From positions 56,710,570-56,774,569 of the forward strand of contig JANVCC010000018.1 in the NCBI GenBank assembly GCA_025345505.1: a stretch of 64,000 nucleotides of DNA, written 5' to 3'. This document shows, piece by piece, positions 38,501 through 50,172 of this stretch. How positions within the stretch are numbered: the stretch's first letter is position 1; each line of letters begins with the position of its first letter. The notes under the pieces were generated by a model. The model saw nothing but the letters and a program-made list of their open reading frames with translations. It ran no database searches and had not been told where the DNA came from. The DNA comes from Todiramphus chloris collaris (taxonomy: Eukaryota; Chordata; Aves; Coraciiformes; Alcedinidae). Position numbers and translations under genes: made by a program.

Positions 38501-40456
38501 TACATTGCTGGCTTTCAAGATCTGAGAGTTCAATTTGTCTTTGCTGTAGCCCCTTTAGAGGCTTGGTTTTGTGTACATTACAGTTAATGGTGAAGCTTCC
38601 ATTGACTGAAAGAGGGAAAGATGAGACCAAGACAGAAAGACATACACACATGGTCTCTCTATCTCTCTTCATCTCTGATGCAATTCCTCTGACTAAGGTG
38701 AAAATTTTATTTCTGTTTTTTTCATCATAAATGTCCAAGGTGTAATTTGGACAGACTCCTCTCAAGTTTATTTTCCACAAGCGCTATTGGTAAGTATAAC
38801 TTACTGGTGTTTACAGTGTATTTTGTGTTTGTCTATAAAACATCAAAAATATAGTCTAAGTTTATTGGACAGTGAAAGCTTTGGCTGAACTCTAGTGAAG
38901 GGCTTACTTCAAGAAACTCCTTGGATAGAAGGGCTTGAATGAATAAAATGTAGTCATCTGATGCAAAGACAAAGCAAAAAGACAAGGCTTTTATAGGCAA
39001 AATAGTAAAGCCAGAAAAGAAAAAAAAAGGGATGTTTAAGTATGGATGCGTCAAGTATTGCATTGGCCTAAGAAACAGGAAACATAAAGAAGTTTTTGAT
39101 AAGAAGCTCACATGTGACATAGGAATTTACCAGAATCTGTTGAAGGTGTTTGAAAAGAGAAGTGACAAGGGCTCGATTTGTATGAGAGTAAATTAGATTT
39201 AGCAGCATTATGTATACACCAAAGGGAAGCATGATGAGATGCAAAGGTCAAAAAGGCAGAGGCTGGAGTAGCTAAGGCAAAAGATTACGAAGGCATGTGC
39301 ACTGCAGTTGTGATTAAATTGGAAAAACATAATTTTTTAGAGATTTTAGAAAGATGAAAGAGTAATAGGTTTCTATACTATTCAATTAAAAAGAAATAAA
39401 TAAGAATCTTAAATATGGTATTAATAACCTCTTTGCCCAAGGATGGTCTGGAAAACAAAGGCAAATTTAGAAAATGGATGAACTCAAAACACAGTGAGCC
39501 GGTCTGTGGTAGTGCTCATTTTGAAATAGAGTGGATTTAGTTTTCATGTATTTAAACAGCTTCCAAACGTAGAAGAAGTGTTCCTTGGCCATAGCTATAA
39601 AGTCACAGAGGCCCTACACACTTGGAGACCCATGCCAGAGTGTTACATCCCTTCTTCTGGGCGGGTGGTGGGAGGAACACATGTTTCCAGTATCATGGAT
39701 GAGTGGTCTAAGCAGGGAGCCTTCGAATATTAGGGGATCACTCTTTTAATGAGCAGTGCTTAGACGTTCTAACCCCTTATTTCCAGATTCCCTGTCCTTT
39801 TCCTTAAGAGCACCTGAAATTTAATTCAAATATGATTGGTTTGTTTAGAAATTAAATGTCTTTGTTTTACTGGACACATGAAAAAGTTTTGCTTTTGGTT
39901 TGACCAGAGATGCTTTCCACTCCCCCTGCAACTGCCACTGAACAGCCATTAGTCAGACCTCCAGAGAGGTGAAGCGGGACAGAAAGAGGTACCTCCAGAG
40001 TATGTGTGCCCATATGACCCTTGTCCCTATCAGAGCCACTGTTTGGTTTTTACAAGTGGCACAAACAGGATTCATCCCTGTGCTCTGCAGTACATGTGAG
40101 ATGCATCTGCTGAGAGCACTGATTAGGGCAGATTCCCTATCCTGGCTGGAAAGCAACTAAGGGATTAAATATGTTAACACCAGGTCTTGTAGCATGGCTC
40201 AGCTAGGGAAGTCTTTTGCTTTCTCAAGCAGCAAGGGCTCATAGACTGTTCCTCACGGTGCTGGGAGGGAATATCAGCAAATATCAGAATGGCTTCTTGT
40301 AACAATAAGGGATATCTTGAAATTCTTTGTAACCTGTAGAGACAGAAGAAAGTCTTTTTGGCACATGTGCTACATCTAGTTTTACTCAAAAGATCTGACT
40401 TGGTTCAGTTTATGCTTTCTGCTTAACTGCCTCTTGAAGAGTTTTTATTAGCCTTG
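33839..40456. other. Long non-coding stretch, no gene seen
   Basis: Unique AT-rich sequence with no gene or recognisable retroelement. It contains an A12 run leading into (AT)8 at about 35528-35555. The largest frames (101-115 codons) overlap each other on opposite strands without domain signal. Confidence 0.65.
35528..35555. repeat. A-run plus (AT)n microsatellite
   Basis: About twelve A are followed by about eight AT units and then a further A run. This is a simple slippage-prone sequence and explains a Lys/Ile/Tyr-rich false frame on the plus strand and a Phe/Tyr-rich one on the minus strand. Confidence 0.9.
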
Positions 40457-40461
40457 TTCAG
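40457..40461. repeat. 5' target site duplication of the 40.46 kb LTR
   Basis: TTCAG immediately precedes the LTR's TGTCCTGG start and is repeated exactly at 41265-41269. A 5-base duplication is typical of ERVL-type integrases. Confidence 0.75.
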
Positions 40462-41264
40462 TGTCCTGGTTTGAGAGAGAACAGAACTAGTTCTGTTCAG
40501 TAATTTTACTTTTCAGCTCAGTTCTTCACACTAATTGCACTTTCTGAAGGTAGCAGCCTGTTCTCACAGACAGTGTCTGCTTCTAGCAGTGATAACACCC
40601 CATGTTTAGAGTTACTACCAAGGGTTGGTGTGCAGACCAAGGCCACTGCTGGATCTTGTGTATCACATTGAGGGGGTGCAGAAAGTGAAAGGCTGCACCT
40701 GCAGGGAGGAGCGGACAGGACAGGTGACCCTGAACTGACCAATGAGGTATTCCATTGCATATACGCCATATTTGGTCTAGAGCTGAGGGATCCAAGGGTC
40801 TCTGGACTCTTCTCCCCTCTTGGACTGCTTTGCCAGCTTTTGCTTGGCTTGGCTCGGGTCCTCTTTCAGTTCTTTCTTCAGAGTACCCAAGGAGGACTCT
40901 GTCCGTTCTGCCTTTGATCCGGTCTGCGTGTTCCTGAACCTGGTAGCATAATCCAGCTCCTGAACACAGCTCCCGTCTGCTGCGGGGCCTGGTCTGGGAC
41001 TGCCCTGGTGCCTGCTCCACAGCATCAGTGGTGATGGTGATGGTGATGTAATTACCATCAGGGGGGTTGGGTTCTATACTGGGTTTGTATATATTTGTAT
41101 ACATTCTATTTTTATAATTATTAATTTCATTTTCATTAAAGCTGTTCTAGTTTCCTTTTCTAATCACTAAGTCTCTCTCCCTTATTCCCTTTCTCTTTCT
41201 CCTCTGGGGAGGGAGGGGCGTTAACAGAGAGCATCTGTTATAAGTCTAAGGGGCTGCCATGACA
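40462..41264 (+). mobile_element. Solo LTR of an avian ERVL-type endogenous retrovirus
   Basis: The element begins TGTCCTGGTTT and ends GGCTGCCATGACA, so its termini form an imperfect inverted repeat (TGTCCTGGT against TGTCATGGC). Both flanks carry TTCAG. Inside are a U3-like block with CTGACCAATGAGGTATTCCAT (CCAAT box at 40739-40743) that recalls avian ERVL LTRs, a GC-richer R/U5-like middle, and an ATTAAA polyadenylation signal at 41135-41140. These place the orientation as plus. No gag, pol or env sequence, primer-binding site or second LTR adjoins it, so it is a solo LTR left by recombination. The 173-codon minus-strand frame inside (40583-41104) is a by-product of composition. The family assignment is from memory of consensus sequences. 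Confidence 0.88.
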
Positions 41265-41269
41265 TTCAG
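41265..41269. repeat. 3' target site duplication of the 40.46 kb LTR
   Basis: TTCAG directly follows the terminal CA and matches 40457-40461 exactly. Confidence 0.75.
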
Positions 41270-44200
41270 TCAAAACCTGCACTAAATTCCAAAACGAAAA
41301 TACTGTATATAAATGCCTAGCTGATGACATTGGATCATCAGGATCTGAATAGTATCACTATTGGAGATCTCCCAAATGATAATACTGTGGCAAACATGAA
41401 CAATGCTGGAGACTACCCTATCACACTAAGGAAAAATAGTTGAGACACACAACCCATATGACCGAGAGCAGTTGCTTTCCTAGGAGGTGCAAGCTCATGC
41501 AGAGTTAATAAGAATGATGAGCTTTTGCTATAACAATTACAAGGAACAGCAAGGACTCTGTTTCCCAGTCTGTCTGCATATGCCATTCTAACTGCTCTAA
41601 CAGTAACTAATTTTTTTAACCAAAGTATTTCATGACATGCAACATTTCAGCCCAAACTTCTTAAAAAGTCAGCATCGCTTCCAAGATCAGAGAGTGTCGA
41701 ATGCTCTTGCTGCTTTGAAATGGCATTTCTCTAACTCAGGAAAGCAGAGAAGAGGTAGAGGAAAACTCTTGGAGGGGCCCTGGGCAGACATCACTCTTTC
41801 TTTGGATGTAGACAATTTTTCAAGTAACGTTCAAAACCTGTGTTCAAAGTACAAACATGAGGGCATTTAGATTGAATGCCAGAATTTAATCTGTGATAAC
41901 ACTTAGTTTGACCTATATAAAATTCAATTTTTTTCAACATTCAAATTCATTCTTTAAAACCTACAATGCATGGGAACAGGGAAAACATTCAGCTTGACTC
42001 ATCTGCAGCATTCTCATTCATCTGAAATGAAGCCAAACACTAAATGTTATTTGAATATATCTTTCGGCACCTTAATTTTCACTTCAGACTGCAACTGAGT
42101 GACTCAATCATGATGAACTGATTACTTTATGCAGTTCCTATCTATCTGGCCCCCTTCTGTCAACAACTTGTCTGTGAAAAGACTAGTATTCTGAAGATTA
42201 TTCACAATTCATTTAAAAGTAATTGTTAGCCTTTGGCTCTTCCATAAAAATTTCCCTGCAAACGTTTACTCTTTCTCTAAAGATTTATTAGGAAAAATAT
42301 ATGAATAGAATAGACTATTAGACACAAGCTTTTCCTTTTCTTGTTACTGTGTGATCTTCTTGTAATTTGGATGCCAGTCTTACGGGTCTCAAGGGCATGG
42401 AGACACTCTTTAAAGGAATGTTAATTCTTTGTACAATTGCTGAGCTAGTTATCAGATTGCTGTGTTACTAGGAGACTCACTCTAGCCTCTGTTGATTTAC
42501 TTCTGTACCACAGTTGTTCAGACAATAACATGAGGGCAGCATAATGTTTTCAGATAACTTCAGCCCATCATTGCAAAGCTGACAATCTAGTCCTGAAAAG
42601 GACTCGATAAGCTTGTAATGGGATACCCTGGAGGCATCTGGAGTTACTGTCAGGGATGGGTGAGGAAGGGCTGAAGCTACCTGTCTCTCCCAAGGTTCCT
42701 AGAGATGCGTTTTGGATAACATTGAAGTGCTTGAAGACTAGCAGTAAAAGGGTGTTTCCCTTCACTTTGACCCACTCAGACCATGAAGATTACCAAGACA
42801 TTTTTTCAGAGAAGGTGTGTGGTCACCCACAGCCATAGGTGACAGCTGTAGCCATGCAGGAGCGCACATGGTCACCTGAGGCAAGGGCTTTCCTTGGAGA
42901 GGCAACAGCTCCCACCAGCCTCCCAGACATCTCCTGAGCTGGTGGGCATCAGCATCACTAAACTCCATGCTTCCTGGAAGCAAAGGGAAGGATGTAACCC
43001 ACCCACCATCACCGCAGCACCAGCATCTTTGCCTTCAGGAGATTCCTGGCAATTATGCCATTTTGGGGGGTACAAAGTTTACACCTGAAACCTGAAGGTC
43101 TGCTAGTAGGCACTGGTAGTGAATGCTGCAGCTTATGATAATGATTCTTCCATCATTTTCCAATTTGGGGCCTAGTAGTACATATTCAATTATAAATCTT
43201 CATGGATAATTTTTTCAATTTTTATATTTCATGTGATTTTCCATCACAGAAATTATATGGCCTAAGACGACTGGTACTAAGTAAAGAACGAAACTATAAT
43301 CTGTTATCTTGCAATTTAAAAATGAGACCCCCTTTACTGACAAAGTGACAGACCAACAACATTTTCTCCAAACTCTTTTTGCCCATTAAACAATTCTTTT
43401 ATTTTAGTTTAATACATATTCTTCCCACAAACACAGACACCAAAAGCATTTGTATGTTTTTTTCTGGATTCCTATGCTTGTGATGCTTCTTGACAGCTGT
43501 TCTCAGGAAAGCTAGAAAACAGAAGAATTATACCATCAGACACTCTCTAGGGTTTTACTTCTACTTTCTTTTCATTGTTCTAATTCATGACAGTTTCAAT
43601 GATGTACTGAAATGAGTCCCATCAAATTAATGGAAAACAAAAGCATAGATCTGACTTCCATCAGTAATTTCATAGATATTTTGTAAACTGTTTCCAAATG
43701 ATGGTGTAGGCAGTAATGCACCATGCTACTTTTGTACATCACCACATGACAAAATACAGCAACCAGCTTTCAGGATTTTTAACCTCACAGAGAATTCTCC
43801 ATTACTTTCAGAAATAATTTCCTTCTTGCAGCGAGAACTTGAAGGAAGCAACCATATCCTGAGGGGTTTCATTAATATGGAGATATTTTGAGATTCCATA
43901 TACTTCTCTTCTCTTTCAGCAATTTTGGAAATAATAAATACCTTTAAAGTGCTCACCTCCATAACCTTAATACAGTGTCCTGTGCACACGTTGTTCAGCC
44001 AGATATATGGTAATGCAAGTGTGGGAAATTATTTTTCATTGGCACTAAACACTGAGATTATAATTACTTAGTGTAGTGTGTGGGATTAGAATATGATTTG
44101 ATGTAACTAATTTAGTAAGTTTTACAATCTTTTTTTTATTAGGATACATCTAAGATGCATCAGAAAACAGTAATTGCTAAAAAAGCAATTTTCCAATTAT

Positions 44201-45981
44201 TGTTTTTGTACAGGAAGCAGAGATGTGATTTGGGTCTCTGCAAATTTCTTGGGAAATGCTCAGAAGTTAGCTATTAAAAAATAAAGCATTAATAAATGAC
44301 AAGATGAAAAATTATATATGCATGTATAGAAATGTCTTACATAGCTTTTTTATATCTTTGAAGTTAATATAAAGAAAGAATTACTAGCTCCATAGTGTGT
44401 ACCTTTAAAGGCTTTTTGTTTACAAAACTCACATTAAGAGCAGTGGTTGAAATCCCTAAATTATAAAAGCTTAAATAAGGCTTTTAAGCAGACTTAGCTG
44501 GAGAGAAGATCCTATACATCATTTTGTGCAGTATCTGGGGTGATTTCACAGAACAGTTTGGGGACTGATTCCATACAGTTCCCCATTGCTCAGTCTTCAG
44601 GCATGCCCTGGGGATGGTGCTGAGCCTGCAAGGGTTAATGTCGACTTTCCTTACAACTACAGGCTTTTTGGCTAGGTATTCCCTCACAACCCCAAGCCAT
44701 TCTCATGGCCTGGCTCTGCTGCTGAGGATCTCCTGCTAGTGCAGAAGGATGGGGATGTGCAGCCCTTCAGGCAGGGCAGGACTGGGTTGCAGTTTTTGGA
44801 TTGCAGTGACCACCAAGCCCGGGAAACCCAACGCACACTTTCCCTGTGATGATACATCTCTGTGTCACTGGTTACCTCCAGCTGTGCTTCATTGGTGCTG
44901 GCTTGCTCCAAGCTTGCTCAGTCTATGTGCCATGGCAGGCAAGCCATCCTCCTTTTCCTGTTCCTGGGAGGTTTTTGACATCTGAAAGCTTCCAGATTTG
45001 TTACTGGAGAGCCCCACCTGATTTGTTCCTTCATGCATGTTCCTTGTATTTTTCTTTGTCTTGTTTCATGGCTGTGTTGTGTTTATTTGACATCAGGGCT
45101 TTTATACCCATTTTCCACATTTCATTTCTTCCTTTCACTTGCAGTTATAGAAACTGTTCTTAAGAATAACCCCAAAGTCCCTCTATTTAAAAGACATAAG
45201 TTTCAAAAGTCTTTCTAATATTTCTGAAGACAAATGTTTCCTCATACCTCAGGACTCCAGAGGAACAAGAACACAGGTATGGATGTATTTAAAAGAAATC
45301 TTAAATACTAAATAATTTTCTGTCACATATGGTGGCTGTGCCCCACGATGCTATTTAGAATTGACCTTCTGAGTAGTGAGGCAGGAGTGTTTTTTCTTGC
45401 AAAGATTTATCTCTGTGTTTGTTCCCAGGGTTTTGTGGAGCTGTCTGTCTAGAATTTCCACATTATAAATGGCTCTTGTTTTGGTAAAGTTTGAATTATT
45501 TTCATTAGCTGGTCACCTGGGGCCTGACCAGAGTCAGGCTAAAAACTTCAGACAAGCACTACAGCTTTTGCAATCAGTCTCAGTCTCTCTCTCCTGTCAT
45601 CCCCAAGGAAATGAAAGGCAGAAACGTTTATGCTTCAGGTTAATGTTTTAGAAGTGTTTGAGGCAGGAAGCAAATGGACTTATTCATAAGTTCCTCAAGG
45701 ATGTTTTGTTTCAGCGAGGAGAACTGAAGCTTTCCTGAATAAAGGCCAGCAAGAAGTGACCAGGGGCAGGGTCTGCCTTTGGGATGTACTCCAAGACCTG
45801 GGGACTTGGAGGTGACTTGCCTTTCAGAGGTCTCCTGACAGTCCATGCCTAGCTATGACATGGACTTTGAGAGGTAAGTCCTGGATAAGATTTTTATTTA
45901 GTCTAATACTAAAAATATGGACTAAAACATATCAATCTTAGTTTAGATTAGAAGAAATTGGAAATATCTAGAGCCATATAA
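41270..45981. other. Non-coding stretch, no gene seen
   Basis: No gene or clear mobile element. The interval 42560-43090 is somewhat richer in GC with overlapping 60-73-codon frames on both strands, none convincing. The sequence around 44590-44950 is similar in character. A poor hairpin AATTGCT...AGCAATT lies near 44172-44190. Confidence 0.6.
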
Positions 45982-46030
45982 AAATCATAGGATTTTTAAG
46001 AGGAAGGAAAGAGCTGGAAGAGGCCTCTCA
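45982..46030 (-). mobile_element. Possible ancient CR1/L3-like 3' end scrap
   Basis: The plus strand reads AATCATAGGATTTTTAAGAGG, then GAGCTGGAAGAGGCCTCTCA. This resembles the reverse complement of old CR1/L3 3' ends (ATAGGATTTTAGAGCTGGAAGGGACCTC). The copy would be much more diverged than the other CR1 pieces here and ends after about 50 bases. It could be coincidence. Confidence 0.35.
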
Positions 46031-47867
46031 TTTACACTAAGGATGAGCCATATAACTTCTTTGCTTGCAGAAATAAGGATCCTTCTGGAAGGTGCCTACT
46101 TTTGAATATCACATCACACTTATCAATATGCCTAATTTAAGTAGACAGTTTGCTCACTATTGTTTCCTATGAGAAAACAAAGCATTTCTTCTTTCTGTGT
46201 CTTTGACAATGTTCACACTGAGAGTGACAACCCTGAGCATAAGTCAACAGGGATCTCTTAAGAACCAGTTGAAAGTCTGCAAGTTATTCAGCTGTAGCTT
46301 TTGAGTCACTGAGATTACTTGGGATAATATTGCACTTTCTAATCTTTACAAGCATATGCAAAATATGGCATTTTTCCAATGGCCTAGAACAGATGCTGTC
46401 AAAACTCCTTTCAATTAATGATCTACAAGGTAGGGTTTGCATTTTAGGAGGAAACATCAAAATATTGGTTATATTGACTGAAGTTTGTTTTCCAGAGTAT
46501 AGAACATTATGGCAAATGGGAGGTCAGCTATAAGAAACACGCTTCACTTCTGAGTGCTTCCATGGTTCAGTGTATCCCTCTCTCTCTTTCTCTGTTATGC
46601 TGACTTTGTGTCGATCTTGTAAATTCTAATTCCATAAGACATTTTGATGTATCTCTTGTTAAGTGAGGGAACAGTCAGCAAAGCAAGGTCAAAACAAAGT
46701 TGTGCTCTGTTTTTTGCTACATATATTTTCAATTCTAATGAACTCTCTCAATTTCTGTAAGACGATTTCGTTAAAAATAAAGTTGAATTAAAATTTCTAT
46801 AGATAAACATACCTCAACAAAAAAAGTGGTTCATGAGTGCTCTCTTACTGTGTGTGATGTGTGTGCCAAAGCCAAATGCAGGAGAGCAAGGGGTACATAT
46901 TGCATGAGGAGCCCATATGAGGGAGCCCTGCAGCCTCCTCAGAAACCATTTTGTGACTACTTCCCTTGAAAGAATTTTCTTTTTTACATCTTCACCCCTC
47001 ACAATATTTTGTATGTTGACCTCTGATGTCTGAGTCTGGTTCTGCTTTGTATCGTTTGTCTCTTTGTGTATTACTTTCTGTGCCTGCTCCTTTGCTTTGG
47101 TTGGTGTTCCTGCTCATTTTGCACTAAGGCACCTATAGTATTGTTTTGGTCTTTAAGGCTATGATCCAAGGCAAGGGCAACATGCAGATCCAAGTGCTTA
47201 AAGTACTGTGAAAATATAACCCTCATGAAACAGTCACACCTTACTTTCATAGAACACCTCAGTAAATCTCAGTAACACAGAGGGCTTCTGCTCTGGTTTC
47301 AAGGGGAAGAACTTGCACCTCCAGAAGATGATTGATGGGTTTGTCCATTTGACACACACTTTCCTTTGGATTTCCTAAACACCTCAGTGCTCTCCCATGG
47401 AACTAGTAGCATGATGTTCCTCTTTCACACAGTTTTATTTTAACATGAAACTAGTGGTTTCTTAAAACGTGTGCCTATTCAAATCATATCCAACGAAGTG
47501 GATGTTTGTAACACAGCCACAGTGGTGGCCACAGTTACCATCTTCCCTTTGTTATTGCAATATGCATAATCTACAAAATTAAAATCTATTTTTTTGGGGA
47601 AATCTCTTAGTGTGTCAGAGATTAATGATAACTTTCCAGATTATTTGCAGGATTTTGATCAGTTTTGTAAAGGAAAGAAGAAGGCCAGTTTATCCTTAAT
47701 TTTAATGATTAGCCAATCAATGTCAATCATCCTTTTTATTTTCAAGAATGTTAAAAAAAGTGTATCAGATCTTCACAAAAGGCAATTTTTGAAGTGCTCA
47801 TTTTGAAGGAGGATGCTTTTTGTCTTTGTGTAACACTTCAGCGAGTATTAGTAGGTTGGATGTTGTC
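46031..47867. other. Non-coding stretch, nothing identified
   Basis: AT-rich unique sequence with no gene, RNA or repeat family recognised. A CTCTCTCTCTTTCTCT patch lies near 46578. Confidence 0.65.
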
Positions 47868-47925
47868 AAGGCAGACCCTTGAACTCCTCCGTTGGCAAGG
47901 CAGACCCTCCAATTCCTCCATCTTC
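47868..47925. repeat. Tandem duplication, 29-bp unit, 2 copies
   Basis: Units at 47868-47896 and 47897-47925 both begin AAGGCAGACCCT and contain AAYTCCTCC. They differ at several positions, so the duplication is older than that at 6961. No coding or family assignment. Confidence 0.85.
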
Positions 47926-50087
47926 AGAGGTGCACCATGACTCTGATGTCATGGTAGAAAAGGGAAGGCAGAATCTGGTCAAGGATGGCTAAAACATGAG
48001 GATAAGCTTTAACTCCAACTTCTCTCTACTTCACTCTGTTAAATGAAGTCCTGAGTGACAGCTGGCATGCAACTTCCCCTTTACTCAGAGGACCAAACAC
48101 ATAATCTACTACAATACATGGAATCCATCCAATCTGCTCTAGCACATGGCCCCACCATCCTGCCTGCATGCACCCAGCTCCGACCTCCCAGTTTGTACGG
48201 CAGCATGTAGTGGTTGAGCCTGCCCAGCCAGCTGGCTTGGGTGAATCAACAAGCTGGAATTGACAAAACATTTTTCCTGACATACTTAGAATATTTCACT
48301 GGGGAGAAAGCTCTTCAGATTCAACATCTGATTCTTCAGACTGCCCTGGGAGATTAAAATAAAGGAGAAGGCAACATTAAGTCATGCATAGTCCAATTAA
48401 AAACAAACACAATGGGTCAGATTCCATCCTCGATTGCAGCCACACTGAAGTCTCTGTGGTTCCATGACAGTAAGTGAGGACAGAGTTTGACCTGGTGCCT
48501 TGAAACAAAAATAATATAAATGATAGACAAGAACAAACTAGACTGTAAAACTGCAGCCTATTTCATCTGAGAAACCTTGAGAGAGAAAAAGAACTTATAT
48601 TAAGGGGGACTTAATTCCTCAAAGATGAAGCAAGATAAAAAATAATTATTTGCAAAAACATCAGTTTTGCTTGACAAAGGCAGGTCTTTGTCATCTGACA
48701 GCTATGCATACTCTGTGGTAAATGATTAAATAAACAGATTGCTGCTCACACAAGTTGCTTTCAATTTGAGAAGCCAAAGCCACTACAATAATCTCTGCCC
48801 ACTTAAAGAAAGTCACTTGGTCACACTGTGACCACACAGAAGGCTCTCTTCGTCAACAGGATTTGACTGCAAGATGACTCCTCAGAGGAAGAAGCATCCT
48901 CCATAACTGCTCAGTGCAGACACCTCTGGGCTGACTGAAGGCACTCAGACCTTCAATCACTCTAGAAGGGGTTTGTGTAGATGAAACATGAAGAGAAGAG
49001 ATTTCATGTATGATTTTGTCACTCCACTTTGCTTTCTTTTCTGAAGATCTGACAGTAGTTGGATTTTAAAGATCCCACCTTCTGCATGCACAAGAGCTGT
49101 TTATAGACCTTTAGCAGCAAGCCAGCCCCAGAGAAGTGTGAGAATCACATGTGTTGATGTCAAGAGATAAAATCCAAAGAAATAACATGAAAGTTTCCCT
49201 GTCCCTATCTCATATGTAAGCTGAGTGGGCCCATGCTGAAGCTCCTGTGCAGTCTCTTGTCTGTTTACATTCATACCCATCTATTAGCATGGCATTGCAC
49301 CCACTCACCAGGCAGTCCATTATGGTCACCAGAACTGATGATAGATCTGAAATGGCAACCTGCATGACTTTATAAAAGGCTGTGATTTACTGCATGTCTG
49401 CACATGTAGTGTCTTCAGAGTTCTGTGTAGTATCATCCTATCTGCTTAATCTCACTGTTCAAGGGTTAGGATTTTTGGTTTGTTTTGTACTTTCTAAACG
49501 CCTGCTTTGTCATCTGTGTACCACATTGTTCTCCATATTCATCAAAGTTATTTAGCACTTGACAGGGTAACTGCTCTAGGACTCTAAGATTTCTATCAAA
49601 ACCCTAGCCCTTCTTAAAGCAAGATCTTGTATTTGCATCATGCATAAAAAATACATGGTTTGGTTTTTTTTCAGAGCCTGACAGATCAGAAAACACAGCT
49701 GATAAATGCTTTTCTTTTCATTTTGGAGCCTTGTTTCATCCCTCCTAACAGCCTTCAGAACTGTAGTTTAATGAAGAGAGATCCAGTCTGTTGTAAAAGA
49801 GAAAAAAAAATGCTCAGCTGCAAGGAAACTGCTCTAAAAACTCTCTGTGTACTGAGAGGAGAATTTAACAGCTCTGCAGCAAGATATAGGAAGTTATATG
49901 TTTGATCTTCAAATATTTGCTTTGTTTTCAGTATGTGTACAACCTTTGCCTTTGGCATATTTCACCAAAATATACAGTTTCAGATGGAAAGTGAAAATTC
50001 TATGCCATTTGACAGTTCATGGCATCAGGGCCTCACTGTGCACTGAGTGTACACATGGTAGGAGGTAATCCCAGCTGTGACATACTT
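47926..50087. other. Non-coding stretch, no gene seen
   Basis: No gene or mobile element recognised. A 17-base palindrome (TGGTCACA-C-TGTGACCA) lies at 48818-48834. Confidence 0.65.
48818..48834. repeat. Short palindrome with nuclear-receptor-like half sites
   Basis: TGGTCACA and TGTGACCA are exact reverse complements around a single C. GGTCA/TGACC half-sites recall steroid and retinoid receptor sites, but the 5-base spacing is not the 3-base spacing of a classical oestrogen response element. Its function is unknown. Confidence 0.5.
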
Positions 50088-50172
50088 ACCATTAAATAGA
50101 AGGGAAAAAGGATGGAACACAGATGAAAAGTGATGGACTCAGGGTCATGGAGCAAGGCACTGAATGCATTTC
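50088..50172 (-). mobile_element. MIR-like SINE remnant
   Basis: Plus-strand words ACCATTAAATAGAAGGG, GAACACAGATGAAAAGTGA, CTCAGGGTCATGGAGCAAGG and CACTGA follow the reverse complement of MIR (CCATTTTACAGATGAGG, GAGGCACAGAGAAGTGACTTG, CTCAAGGTCACACAGCAAGTCAGTGG). It is diverged and truncated, with no tRNA-like head. The evidence is of the same strength as the 23.4 kb copy. Confidence 0.5.

Noticed and set aside
41024..41062. GATGGT-type minisatellite with a complementary ACCATCA
   Set aside because: It lies inside the LTR and has only about three imperfect units; treated as part of that element.
40583..41104. 173-codon minus-strand open frame
   Set aside because: It lies wholly within the solo LTR, on the strand opposite to the inferred transcription direction, and has no retroviral or other domain. 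The GC-rich LTR composition explains the lack of stops.
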